DNA of 64,000 nucleotides, from positions 163,499-227,498 of the forward strand of contig JAJZFQ010000178.1 in assembly GCA_021805275.1 (NCBI GenBank). Direction: 5' to 3'. Of this stretch, positions 1-8,966 are shown one piece after another (positions within the stretch are counted from its first letter, which is position 1; each line of letters starts with the position of its first letter). The stretch comes from Pseudomonadota bacterium. GTDB lineage: Bacteria; Pseudomonadota; Gammaproteobacteria; Steroidobacterales; Steroidobacteraceae. The position numbers and the translations under genes were made by a program. A model generated the notes under the pieces. The model did not search any database, had not been told where the DNA came from, and saw only the letters and a list, made by a program, of their open reading frames with translations.

Positions 1-6
1 GGGCGC

Positions 7-1626
7 TCAGGCGGCGCCGAACTGCTCGCGCAGCGCGGCCTTGCTGACCTTGCCGGTCGCAGTCAGCGGCAGTGCCTCGACAAACAGCACGCTGTCGGGT
101 ATCGCCCACCGGGCGACCTTGCCGGCGAAGAAGCCCCGGATGTCCGCCTCGCAGACCGTTGCGCCGGGCTTGCGGACCACGACGAGCAGCGGCCGCTCGC
201 CCCATTTGGGATGCGCTCGGGCGATGCACGCAGCATGATGAACGGCCGGATGCGCACAGGCGATGCTCTCCAGTTCGATGGAGGCAATCCATTCGCCGCC
301 GGACTTGATGAGGTCCTTGGTCCGGTCCTTCAGCTGTATGTAGCCATCGGCGTCGATGGTCGCGATGTCGCCGGTCGGAAACCAGCCGTCCTTGAGCACA
401 CTATTTGGTGCATGGAAGTATTCGCTCGCGACCCAGTGGCCGCGCACCCAGAGCTGCCCCATGCTGCGCCCATCCCAGGGCAGCTCCTCGTCCGTGTCAG
501 CAACGATCTTGATGTCGGCGCCGAAGATCGCCCGGCCCTGCTTGGCGTGGATCGTCTGCTGCGACGCCGAATCGGCCCCAGTGTGCTTGCTCAACAGGGC
601 ACTGGTCGTGACCAGTGGCGATGTTTCAGTCATGCCCCATCCCTGGGAGACTTCCACTCCGTGCGCGCTGAGCGCCGCGATCATGCTCGGCGGCGGTGCC
701 GAGCCGCCGATGAGTGCGCGCCGCAGCGAGCTCAGCCGCAGGCCCCCGGCGGACAGGTACTCCAGCAGTGCGCTCCAGACCGTGGGGACTCCGGCGGCAT
801 AGGTGACCCGCTCGCTCTCGAGGAGAAGGTACAGCGCTTCGGGCGAGAGCCGCGGGCCCGGCAGGACGAGCTTTGCGCCGACCAGCGGAGCGGTGTACGG
901 CAAGCCCCACGCATTGGCGTGAAACATGGGCACGACGGGCAACACGATGCCGCGTGCGTCCATGCAATGGGCATCGGGTAGGCAAGACGCCAGCGCGTGC
1001 AACACGGTCGAGCGGTGCGTGTAGAGGACGCCCTTGGGGTGACCGGTGGTTCCCGAGGTGTAGCACAGGCCCGAGGCGCTGTTTTCATCGAGCGTGGGCC
1101 AGGGGTAATCCTCCTCCCCCAGCGCGAGCACGGACTCGAAGTCGTGGAGTTCGAAGCCGGCGGCTGGTCGATCAGCCGTGTCGCAGAGGCAGATCCAGTG
1201 ACGCACGGAAGGGCAGCGCGAGTGCAGCGTCTGCACCAGTGGTAGGAAACCGGTGTCGAAGAAGACACAGCCGTCCTCGGCGTCATTGATGATGTAGACG
1301 ATCTGCTCGAGGAATAGGCGCGGGTTGATGGTGTGGCAGATGGCCCCGCTGCCGGAGATGGCATAGTACAGTTCCAGGTGCCGATAGCCGTTCCAGGCCA
1401 GCGTGGCGAGGCGCTCCCCGGGACGTACGCCGATCTGTCTCAGAGCGTGGGCGAGACGCCGAGATCGCCGTGAGCACTGCGCATAGGTGTAGCGGTGGAT
1501 GCGCCCGTCGGCGTCGCACGAGACGATTTGCTGCTGCCCGTGATGCCGGGCCGCATGGCTTATCAGACTCGAGATCTGCAACGGCAGCAGCATCATCGAG
1601 CCCGGCATCGTCACGGGTGCGTTCAT
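7..1626 (-). CDS. Acyl-CoA synthetase (AMP-dependent ligase)
   Basis: This is a 539-residue ANL-superfamily enzyme that would activate a carboxylic acid, probably a fatty or aryl acid, to its acyl-CoA through an acyl-adenylate. The AMP-binding loop YTSGTTGHPKG lies near residue 188, the GWFPTGD hinge motif near 412, and the catalytic Lys of the C-terminal lid in TATGKVSK near 523. The reading frame runs further upstream, but I start at the ATG reading MNAPVTM because a strong AGGGGGA ribosome site precedes it; the upstream extension is Arg/Pro-rich and unlike the family. Length fits FadD-like medium/long-chain ligases. No beta-oxidation gene lies beside it, so the substrate cannot be inferred. 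Confidence 0.9.
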   Translation of the reverse strand: MNAPVTMPGSMMLLPLQISSLISHAARHHGQQQIVSCDADGRIHRYTYAQCSRRSRRLAHALRQIGVRPGERLATLAWNGYRHLELYYAISGSGAICHTINPRLFLEQIVYIINDAEDGCVFFDTGFLPLVQTLHSRCPSVRHWICLCDTADRPAAGFELHDFESVLALGEEDYPWPTLDENSASGLCYTSGTTGHPKGVLYTHRSTVLHALASCLPDAHCMDARGIVLPVVPMFHANAWGLPYTAPLVGAKLVLPGPRLSPEALYLLLESERVTYAAGVPTVWSALLEYLSAGGLRLSSLRRALIGGSAPPPSMIAALSAHGVEVSQGWGMTETSPLVTTSALLSKHTGADSASQQTIHAKQGRAIFGADIKIVADTDEELPWDGRSMGQLWVRGHWVASEYFHAPNSVLKDGWFPTGDIATIDADGYIQLKDRTKDLIKSGGEWIASIELESIACAHPAVHHAACIARAHPKWGERPLLVVVRKPGATVCEADIRGFFAGKVARWAIPDSVLFVEALPLTATGKVSKAALREQFGAA

Positions 1627-1895
1627 GCTCAGTTCCCCCTGGCTGCAATCTACTCTGCGCCGACTGTGCTCGCCACTGCGAGTGGCTGGGCGAGACGTGG
1701 GCTCGACCGTGCCCGGGGGGCATGCGATGCGCCAATGCGGCGCTTGGCGGGACGAGGCAGGCATCGGACGCGGGACGGTACGGGGGGGCTGAGTGCACTG
1801 CTGGAAAGTCTGATCGAGCGCCGTGCAGTCAGCCGCGGGGCGGGAGTGGTGCTTGAGCCGCTCGTTGCGCTCGGGGTGGGGCGGCGCTCAGCACC

Positions 1896-2315
1896 GTGCA
1901 TCAGCGCATCGAGAATATGTTGGAGCGCTTCGGCTTTCGCCGCCCATACCGTGTCGCGACGACGCTAAGGCGGTGCGCGGAGGAGTGCGTCTTTGGCAGC
2001 GACATCGACAGCCTGTTCGAGCTCGGCGTTGAGCGGATTGCTCGCCATACGCAGGCACCCCACGTGCCGTTGTATGAGCGCGACGCTGCCGGCGATGTGT
2101 GCCGTCGTCAGACGGGTGAGGCGGCCCTGGCGCAGACCGTCGGCCGGGATGACCTTGCCTTCGTCGCGTTTCGCACCGGCAATGTCGAGCGCGATCTGAA
2201 CGGTGTTCACAGCGTCCTCGGCCGAGGCCGATATGCCTATCCACTGGTGCTGCGCGGGGAATTGCAAGGTGCTGTGCGCACTGCGCGCGCAGCAGAGCGA
2301 GCCGAGAGCCCGTGA
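1896..2315 (+). pseudogene. Remnant of a GAF-domain sensor protein
   Basis: The frame encodes about 139 residues. It opens with a linker (HQRIENMLERFGFRR) like those joining a membrane region to a cytoplasmic GAF domain, and continues through a GAF-like core (FELGVERIARHTQAPHVPLYE, then AYPLVLRGELQG). It then loses frame and stops after ALA-rich sequence where a GAF domain should finish. Upstream, a different frame reads LEPLVALGVG, like the end of a last membrane helix, while the GAF frame has a stop there. I read this as a decayed C-terminal part of a membrane sensor. The GTG at 1896 is not a convincing start and no ribosome site precedes it. A short live GAF protein is the alternative. Confidence 0.45.
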
Positions 2316-2578
2316 CAGCGAGGCGCGCGCGAACGCCCGTGAGATCCGGTTGCAGGACGCGCCGGCCCGGGAGGCAGCTCTGCTGAATGCGCTCAGTATG
2401 GGCGGCTCTACGGTCGGCGTGCGATAGCCGCTGCGGCGAGCCGCGCACATCTCGGCACCCACAGGCGAAGCAGCAACTTCAGTGCGGCTCTTAGCGGCAG
2501 AGCTGGCTGCCATTGACATTGATGGCGAGCTTCTGAAAGCCGCTGCGCGGAAATGCGACCCCCGCGCCGCCTCGGCGC

Positions 2579-3205
2579 TCAGAGAATTTTCAACAGCAGC
2601 GTCGTCGCAAGCGTCCACATGACCAGCGCGACGAGTGCATCGAGCACTCGCCACGCTGTGGCACGGGCGAACATGGGGGCCATCAGCCGCGCACCGTATC
2701 CGAGACTCACGAACCAGCCGAGACTGGCCGTGCAGGCCCCGGCGAGGAACGCGAGGCGCAGCCCATGCGGCTGCTGCGCCCCGAGCGTGCCCACCAGCAG
2801 CACGGTGTCGAGATAGACGTGGGGATTGAGGAGAGAGACGCCCAGCGTCTGCCCGAGGACCCGGCGCGCTGAGCCGGCGGTCGCGCTCGAGGTGGCGATG
2901 AGTGATTCGCCCCGCCAGGCGCGCTGCGCGGCGGCGAATCCATACCAGCCGAGAAAGCCCGCGCCGGCGAGCGCGACGCCATCGAGTGTCCAGGCGCGGC
3001 GATTGAGCACCGTGGAGAGGCCACCGACGCCTGCGCTCATCAAGACCACATCGAGTAGCACGCACACGCCGACGACGAGCGCGACGTGCGCGCCCGACAG
3101 CCCCTGGCGCAGGACGAAGGCGTTCTGGGCGCCGATCGCCACGATGAGGGAGAAGCCGAGGGACAGTCCCGTCGCGTACGCTTGCAGTGATCCGGTCTCG
3201 ATCAT
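2579..3205 (-). CDS. argO: LysE/ArgO family basic amino acid exporter
   Basis: This 208-residue inner-membrane protein has the LysE-family plan: about six hydrophobic helices, the N-terminal LIVAIGAQNAFVLRQGL signature around residues 21-37, and the SLLNPHVYLDTVLLVG motif in the middle. Family members export arginine, lysine or toxic analogues such as canavanine. It is transcribed divergently from an ArgP-type LysR regulator, the arrangement found for argO in other Proteobacteria, and a candidate operator lies in the gap between them. Choice of ArgO over LysE rests on that neighbour and is an inference. Confidence 0.88.
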   Translation of the reverse strand: MIETGSLQAYATGLSLGFSLIVAIGAQNAFVLRQGLSGAHVALVVGVCVLLDVVLMSAGVGGLSTVLNRRAWTLDGVALAGAGFLGWYGFAAAQRAWRGESLIATSSATAGSARRVLGQTLGVSLLNPHVYLDTVLLVGTLGAQQPHGLRLAFLAGACTASLGWFVSLGYGARLMAPMFARATAWRVLDALVALVMWTLATTLLLKIL

Positions 3206-3241
3206 GACGTCAGTGTCGCCGCCAGGGACTGTGCCGGCAAC

Positions 3242-3254
3242 TTAGAAATGCTAA
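3242..3254. promoter_or_regulatory. Candidate ArgP operator (T-N11-A dyad)
   Basis: The 90-base gap between argO and argP contains TTAG-AAATG-CTAA, an inverted repeat that also fits the T-N11-A rule for LysR-family operators. It lies about 37 bases before the argO start and 42 before the argP start, suitable for control of both. It stands out because the surroundings are GC-rich. Confidence 0.5.
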
Positions 3255-3295
3255 TCTCGGGGAAGGACTCCTAATGTCTGATCCGGAGTGCTCCG

Positions 3296-4198
3296 ATGCT
3301 TGATGAGAGCTTGCTCCTTGCCATTGCGGCGGTGGCACGCGAAGGCAGCTTCGAGCGCGCCGCGCGGGTGCTCCACGTCACGCCCTCGGCGGTTTCGCAG
3401 CGCGTGCGGCTGCTCGAGGAGCGCATTGGCGCGGCACTCATCGTGCGTGGCCAGCCTTGTGTCCCGACCGAGATCGGTGCCCGTCTGTGCCGGCACGCGG
3501 AGTTGATCTCGGTGCTGGAGTGCGAGCTGCGGCGTGAGCTGCCGGTGCTCCCTCAAGAGCACGCCGATGATCTGCATGCCCAACTGCGTATCGCGGTGAA
3601 CGCCGACAGTCTCGGGACATGGTTCGTCGGTGCCATGAAGGACTTCGGGCGCGAGCACGCGACGCTGCTCAGCCTGACCCTCGATGACGAGGATCACACG
3701 GCCGAATGGCTGCGGCGCGGGCAGGTACTCGCAGCCGTGACGTCGCTGCGAGTGCCGGTGCAAGGTTGCCGCAGCCGCCGGCTCGGCGCGCTTCGCTATG
3801 TCGCCACGGCGAGCCCCGCGTTCGTCGAGCGGTGGTTCAACGGGGGCCTCACGGCGCAAGCCTTCTCAAAGGCACCGAGCCTGCTCTTCGATCGCAATGA
3901 CAGGCTGCAGGATCACTGGGTGCGCCGACAGGTGCATCGTAACGTGTCTCTGCCGGCGCACCGCTTGCCCTCGACGCGGGCCTTCCTGGATGCTGCGGCC
4001 GCGGGCGTCGGCTGGGGCATGAATCCCTTGACGCTCGCCCAGCCGTATCTCGCCTCGGGAGCGCTCGTTCAGCTCGCCGCGGACTCGCCGCTCGATGTCG
4101 CACTCTATTGGCAGGTGAGCCGGCTCGAGGTACCAGTGCTCGAGCAACTGACGCGCAGCGTCGTGCGGGCTGCGGCCGCCGCGCTGCAGCAGAGCTGA
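3296..4198 (+). CDS. argP: LysR-type regulator ArgP
   Basis: This 300-residue transcription factor has an N-terminal winged helix-turn-helix (about residues 18-45, including FERAARVLHVTPSAVSQRV) and a C-terminal effector-binding domain, the normal LysR length. It most resembles ArgP/IciA, which senses lysine and arginine and activates the exporter gene argO. The divergent exporter supports this. GGAG sits at a good distance before the ATG. It probably binds the dyad in the shared promoter region and may autoregulate. Confidence 0.87.
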   Translation: MLDESLLLAIAAVAREGSFERAARVLHVTPSAVSQRVRLLEERIGAALIVRGQPCVPTEIGARLCRHAELISVLECELRRELPVLPQEHADDLHAQLRIAVNADSLGTWFVGAMKDFGREHATLLSLTLDDEDHTAEWLRRGQVLAAVTSLRVPVQGCRSRRLGALRYVATASPAFVERWFNGGLTAQAFSKAPSLLFDRNDRLQDHWVRRQVHRNVSLPAHRLPSTRAFLDAAAAGVGWGMNPLTLAQPYLASGALVQLAADSPLDVALYWQVSRLEVPVLEQLTRSVVRAAAAALQQS

Positions 4199-4431
4199 GG
4201 ATGGGCCGAATTGCCGAGTGCTCCGCACGCTCGAGAGGGTGGACTTCAGGATCGGTGAGACGGCGGATGCTCCTCGCCATGCTACCGCAGCGGCTCACTG
4301 CGCAAGTTCTTCTGGGGCGCTGAGTTTATTTGCGCGGTGTCCGGCTTGCCTTGGCGCGCAATCGCGGTGCACCGGCTTGCGCGGTAGGATACGATCGAAT
4401 ACTCCCCTGGACGGGGGATGTGGGAGGCACG

Positions 4432-5076
4432 ATGGAGCAGTCCGGACCTTGTACCGTGTTTGCGGTTCCCGGCTGGGGCTCTGCGCTGGCAGAGGCGATG
4501 CTGGCGCTGTGTGCCGCGCCGATCCGCATCGAAGATGTGACCGGTTTCGACCGGCCGGGCGCGGCGCGTGAGCGGCTGCTGCCAATCAATCCTCTGGGGC
4601 AGGTGCCGACATTGGTGCTGCCGGACGGCACGGTGATGACCGAGAGTGCGGCGATCGCGCTGCTGCTGTCCGAGCGTCATCCGCAGGCCGGACTGGCACC
4701 TCGGCCTGCAAGTCCATCAAGACCTGCGTTTCTGCGGCGCTTGATCTGGCTGACGGCGAACGTCTATCCGACGTTCACGTACGGGGACTATCCGCAGCGC
4801 TGGGTCGGCGCGGATACCAAGGCGCTGCGAACTTCGACTGACTCGTATCGGGAGAATCTCTGGCGACAGTTTGAGTCCGATGTCGGTGAGGATGGGTGGG
4901 TGCTGGACGCGGAATTCTCCGTGCTCGATGTCTACGTCGCGGTCATGTCGCACTGGCGACCAGGGCGTGCCTGGTTTGCGCGGGAGTGTCCGCGCTTGAG
5001 CGCGATCGCCGAGCGCACCGACGATCATCCGATCCTGGGTGCTGTCCTGCGGCGCAACTTTCCGCAGGCGGCCTGA
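4432..5076 (+). CDS. Glutathione S-transferase family protein
   Basis: The 214-residue product has an N-terminal thioredoxin-like half, with the conserved turn NPLGQVPTLVLPDG and the glutathione gamma-Glu-binding TESAAIALLLSE, followed by an all-helical C-terminal half. That is the normal GST architecture and size. I start at MEQSG because GGGAGG precedes it; the open frame upstream has no family character. The usual catalytic Ser/Tyr/Cys near the N-terminus is not obvious (the segment reads VPGWGSALAEAM), so the reaction is uncertain. It stands alone after argP. Confidence 0.82.
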   Translation: MEQSGPCTVFAVPGWGSALAEAMLALCAAPIRIEDVTGFDRPGAARERLLPINPLGQVPTLVLPDGTVMTESAAIALLLSERHPQAGLAPRPASPSRPAFLRRLIWLTANVYPTFTYGDYPQRWVGADTKALRTSTDSYRENLWRQFESDVGEDGWVLDAEFSVLDVYVAVMSHWRPGRAWFARECPRLSAIAERTDDHPILGAVLRRNFPQAA

Positions 5077-5660
5077 ACGGGCCGGGAGCGCTCGTGTCGG
5101 AATGAGGGTTGGCGTGCACGCCGTAGTGCACCGATCGGGGCGCACCCCCGGCGGCCGCCGGCAGAGTTGTCGCGTGTGATTTAGTCGTCAATGCCCGCCT
5201 GCACGCGCAATTCCGACCAGCGCGACTTGCGCGTCTGTCGCACGGCCTGTGCCTGCAGCACGAGAGAGGTGGCGGTGCGCGGCAAGCAGATGAGCAAACC
5301 GCTGAGCGCAAGCGAGCGCCGACTGACCGGGGTGAAGGGGTGTCCCGGCTTCGGCAAGGGCGGCACGCGGAACATTGTGATGTCCGTGAGTGCCACGAGC
5401 GCAATGAGCAGTACAAAGGAGCGCCAGGCGTAGCTCCACCGGAGCTTGAGCGCCGTGGGACGGGTCGCGTCGATGCTCGCGCATGGGGTGCCTTCTCACT
5501 CACGCGGTGTGTGCGCCCGGTACTGGTTTCGCGGTTCGCAGGTCGGAGGGCCGATGCGCATGGGGTCATACAGTAGGTTCGAAACCACGTTGCTGGTTTC
5601 GCCAACGCTTCGGTACGCTCCAGGCCGTCGGGTGCAGTACATTCACGAGGAGCAGCAACT
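5077..5660. other. Intergenic region with a possible membrane-protein relic
   Basis: No convincing gene fills this 584-base stretch. On the minus strand, about 5181-5480, a frame reads two hydrophobic segments (WRSFVLLIALVAL, then SLALSGLLICL) ending in a basic tail, but it lacks a good start and ribosome site and matches no family I recognise. It may be the end of a decayed membrane protein. The plus-strand frames look like shadows. Base composition is slightly less GC-rich than the neighbours. Confidence 0.35.
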
Positions 5661-6029
5661 GTGATCGGATATGTCACGTTGGGCACGAACGATCTTGCGC
5701 GCGGGGCGCGGTTCTATGACGCCATCGCGGCGGAACTCGGGGTGGGAAGGATGATGCAGACCGACCGGTACATCGCCTGGGGCAAGCCCGGAGGCGGCGC
5801 CGGAATCGGTCTCACGCTCCCGTTTGACGGCAAGCCCGCCACGCTCGGCAATGGCGTGATGGTGGCCTTCGAGGCACGGGACAGAGCGCAGGTCGAGCGG
5901 ATTCACCGCCTGGCGCTGTCGCTAGGCGGACAGGACGAAGGCGCGCCGGGTCTGCGCGCCGAGGGGTTCTATGCCGCGTATTTCCGCGATCTCGACGGCA
6001 ACAAGCTCAATGCGTTTGTGACGGAGTGA
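5661..6029 (+). CDS. VOC/glyoxalase superfamily protein
   Basis: This 122-residue protein is a single vicinal-oxygen-chelate domain. It opens IGYVTLGTNDLARGARFYDAI and ends YAAYFRDLDGNKLNAFV, the two typical edges of the beta-alpha-beta-beta-beta repeats. Members are metal-dependent lyases, isomerases, dioxygenases or antibiotic-binding proteins; the substrate cannot be told here. The N-terminal metal position usually held by His reads Thr-Leu-Gly, so metal binding is doubtful. Translation starts at GTG preceded by GAGGAG. No functional partner is adjacent. Confidence 0.82.
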   Translation: MIGYVTLGTNDLARGARFYDAIAAELGVGRMMQTDRYIAWGKPGGGAGIGLTLPFDGKPATLGNGVMVAFEARDRAQVERIHRLALSLGGQDEGAPGLRAEGFYAAYFRDLDGNKLNAFVTE

Positions 6030-6115
6030 TTCGAGGGGCGGTCCCGCTCTCGGCGGTCCGCATCCGAGTTCCTGCGCGAGCCGCCTTGGAGGATGCCGCG
6101 CGCTCGAGGGACGAG

Positions 6116-6147
6116 GCGCTGCCCGGTGCGTGCGCACCGGGCAGCGC
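6116..6147. terminator. Perfect 15-bp inverted repeat between convergent genes
   Basis: The arms GCGCTGCCCGGTGCG and CGCACCGGGCAGCGC are exact complements around a 2-base centre. It lies just beyond the stop of the TonB-dependent receptor (minus) and after the VOC gene (plus), so it could end or protect both transcripts. There is no T-tract on either side, so it is not a standard intrinsic terminator. A second 6-bp hairpin (6144-6159) shares four bases with it, making the two folds mutually exclusive. Confidence 0.6.
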
Positions 6148-6160
6148 TGTGCGCAGCGCG

Positions 6161-8710
6161 TCAGAAGCTCGCGGTCAGCGTGACGTACCAGGTGCGCGGA
6201 GCGCCGGGGAAGGCGATCACCGGGCCACCGGGGGAGTTGTACAAGCCTCCGGAGGTAATGTACTCGAACGAGTTGTACTGCTTGTTGGCCAGGTTGTCGA
6301 CCTCTATGGTGGCCTTCAGGTCCTGTAGTCCGTTCCGCCAGGAGGTCGGAAAGTCGATGCTGGTCGAGAAGTTCAGCAGACCATAAGCCGGGATATTCGT
6401 GCTGCCGGTATTGATCGTCGTACCGTTGACTCCAGTGTACGAATCGGGGATCACTCCGCTCGCGGTGATGTTGTTGTTGTTGTCAAAGGCGTACTGGGAG
6501 CCCGTCCGCAGATAGGTCAGGCGGGGCTCGATCAGCGCGCCGCCGAGGCGTGCCAGGTAGTACGCACCGAAGCTCATATTCGCCGTCGGCGTGTAGGCGA
6601 CCGGAAGGTTGTGATAGATCGTCAGACTGCCGTCGGGGTTGGTGTTGCCGTTGATGTAACTGGTGAATTTCGCGCTGACGATGCCGATATTTGCGAAGAC
6701 GTAGAAATTGTGCAGCGGCGAGGCATCGCCGAAGATGTTGACGCTATCGTACTTGGAGGAGCCGAAGGCGAGCAGGGCGCCGCCGGCGGCGAGCGCCGAG
6801 GGAATGGTCTCGTGCGTGAAATTCAGGTGCGAGTAGCTCATGTCGAGCTCCATGTCGGTCACCGGACCCCAGCGGTGCTTGTGGATCTTGAAGCCGACGA
6901 TCGTGTCGGTGCCTTTCTCCAGGCGGACGCTGTTCGCGGCAATGGTGACGTAGGGGCCGGTGCCGCCGCCGTTTTCCGGGTAGCGGTAGGTCCAGCCCCA
7001 GTTCGCGTAGACCGCCAGCCAGGGCAGCACGCGCCAGTTTGCGCCCAGGAATGGCTCGCCACGGAAGAATACCGTGTGGGCGGTGGGGGAAGGATTGAGG
7101 AGCGGGTTGGCGCTGGGGGTGGCGGCCGAGCAGTTCGGATCCGGGTTGATCTGGCTCAGGTCGCCGCAGGGATTGTACTGGGTTGCCAGCGGGAAAACCG
7201 AGGTCTCATTGGGGTAGAAGTCCATTGAGTAGCTGACTTCGCGGAAGCCCGGCGTGATGCGCAGCGTCGGCAGCGGCCGGATGGTGTCCTGCACGTAGAG
7301 TGCTGCGTTGATCTGATTGAAGATGTCGCTGTCGTAGTTGCCGTTCGGAGCGCTCGGCGAGCCCAGCAGGTTCGCCGGGGCCGGCGGTCCAACGACCCCC
7401 GCCTGCGCGAAGTTCAGCGTGGGAAAGTACGTCTGCTCCTGGGAGTAGTACTGGCTCACCTGCAGGTAGCCGCCGGCGAACACGCGGTTGTACGGCAGAT
7501 CGAACTCGAAGGCGAGCTTATCGCCGAGCACGTGGGAGGAGGGACGGTTGATCTCCCAGCTCGACAGCTGCGGCGGCAGGTAATCGTGCAACGGGGTGTA
7601 ATGCAGCCGGTGCTCATGTTCGAAATAGACCAGATTGTGCACCGAGGTGATCGACGACAGGCGGACGTTCAGTTTGCTCCAGAACATCTCGATGGCGTTC
7701 ACGTCGAGCTTCCAGTTCACGGCATACGGCAGTGTCGTGTAGAAGCCGGTGGTCTGCTGGCTGATCAGCGGTCCGGGCGTTGCCGGACCGGTGATGTAGG
7801 TTCCGGGTATGGGTGTGACCGGGATCGGGAATGGCCGTTGGGCGCTCGCACGTGACACGTACGCCCCGAAGCTGATATCTCCGTTGCCGCTCGCGAAGGG
7901 ATGCTTGGTCTTCAGGTAGTACGCGTAGTTGTAGCTTGGATTGTCGTAGCCGTCGTAGCCGCGCAGGAAGTTGTTGGCGTGATTCCAGCCGCCGGCGATG
8001 ACGGTGCGCCAGCCATGGAAATCGCCGGACTGCAGGTCGAAGGAGACGTTCTTGGTCTGGTAGCTGCCGTAGGTGAGAGCGACGTCACCGCCCGGCGAGG
8101 CGCTCGGCTGCAGCGGGACGAAGTTGATGGAGCCGCCAATGTTGGTCCACCACCGGTCCTTCGGTTGCCCCGGACCGTAGGTGACGTTGATGGTCTGCAG
8201 GATCGAGGTCTGCGGGATCAGCGTCGACTGCCAGAGGTCATTGCCGGGATTGGTCATCGGCACGCCATCGAAACTCGGCGCAATGCTGCCGTTGTCGGGG
8301 TTGCCGCCGGAGAAGCCGGCCCAGCCGGTCTTGATGCCGTTGATGCTGATGGTCGATTTCTGCGCGCCGGTGGCGCCGTACGAGGCGACGCTCACGCCCG
8401 GAACGAGCATCATCGCCTGGGCGACGCCGCCCACAGTGGTGCTCGCACGAATCTGGTCGCGATCGAGCGTTTTGACCGTGGCGCTGCTGACGAAGTCCAT
8501 TTTGTGGCGTTCGCGGCGCGCGGTCACCAGCACCTCATTTAATTTCGCAATTGACATCGGACCGGGGCTCGGAGCGGGCATCGGTGTGGGCGAGGCGTGG
8601 GCGAGCGTTACGCCGCCGAGGCCGCCGAGTAGCGCGATGCGCACGGCTCGCGAGATGAATGGCCGGTTGACCTTGCCGGGAACCGAACGGCTGGCTGATT
8701 TGTTTTGCAT
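6161..8710 (-). CDS. TonB-dependent outer-membrane receptor
   Basis: The 849-residue product has an N-terminal export signal ending near residue 40 (ALLGGLGGVTLAHA), a TonB-box-like LNEVLVTA near residue 60, a plug domain to about residue 215 (including VPGVSVASYG and GSINFVPL), and a long beta-barrel rich in aromatic strands that ends WYVTLTASF. Such receptors import chelates, vitamins or sugars using energy from TonB-ExbB-ExbD. A perfect AGGAGGAG ribosome site precedes the ATG. No Fur box, TonB or periplasmic binding gene is next to it, so the ligand is unknown. ExbBD encoded at 18.4-19.4 kb could supply energy. Confidence 0.93.
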   Translation of the reverse strand: MQNKSASRSVPGKVNRPFISRAVRIALLGGLGGVTLAHASPTPMPAPSPGPMSIAKLNEVLVTARRERHKMDFVSSATVKTLDRDQIRASTTVGGVAQAMMLVPGVSVASYGATGAQKSTISINGIKTGWAGFSGGNPDNGSIAPSFDGVPMTNPGNDLWQSTLIPQTSILQTINVTYGPGQPKDRWWTNIGGSINFVPLQPSASPGGDVALTYGSYQTKNVSFDLQSGDFHGWRTVIAGGWNHANNFLRGYDGYDNPSYNYAYYLKTKHPFASGNGDISFGAYVSRASAQRPFPIPVTPIPGTYITGPATPGPLISQQTTGFYTTLPYAVNWKLDVNAIEMFWSKLNVRLSSITSVHNLVYFEHEHRLHYTPLHDYLPPQLSSWEINRPSSHVLGDKLAFEFDLPYNRVFAGGYLQVSQYYSQEQTYFPTLNFAQAGVVGPPAPANLLGSPSAPNGNYDSDIFNQINAALYVQDTIRPLPTLRITPGFREVSYSMDFYPNETSVFPLATQYNPCGDLSQINPDPNCSAATPSANPLLNPSPTAHTVFFRGEPFLGANWRVLPWLAVYANWGWTYRYPENGGGTGPYVTIAANSVRLEKGTDTIVGFKIHKHRWGPVTDMELDMSYSHLNFTHETIPSALAAGGALLAFGSSKYDSVNIFGDASPLHNFYVFANIGIVSAKFTSYINGNTNPDGSLTIYHNLPVAYTPTANMSFGAYYLARLGGALIEPRLTYLRTGSQYAFDNNNNITASGVIPDSYTGVNGTTINTGSTNIPAYGLLNFSTSIDFPTSWRNGLQDLKATIEVDNLANKQYNSFEYITSGGLYNSPGGPVIAFPGAPRTWYVTLTASF

Positions 8711-8966
8711 CGACTCCTCCTGGCCTGATTTGTTGTGTGTTCCGGTCGCCCGACGTCGAATCTGAGTGGTCGCGGTCGATCGGAACCCAGGAGGGTTGCA
8801 CCTGAATGTGTCAGTTCAGTGATGTTTTCATGACAGCACCGAGGGGCGTCGTGGATTGGGCGGGGTGCGCGCGGCGCGCGTGCGGGTCTGACGGTGCGCG
8901 TTGTGGGCGCTGATCAGCATCGCCGCAGCGGATGGTCGGCGTGCGGCGCAAGGGGCCGCGTCGGAC

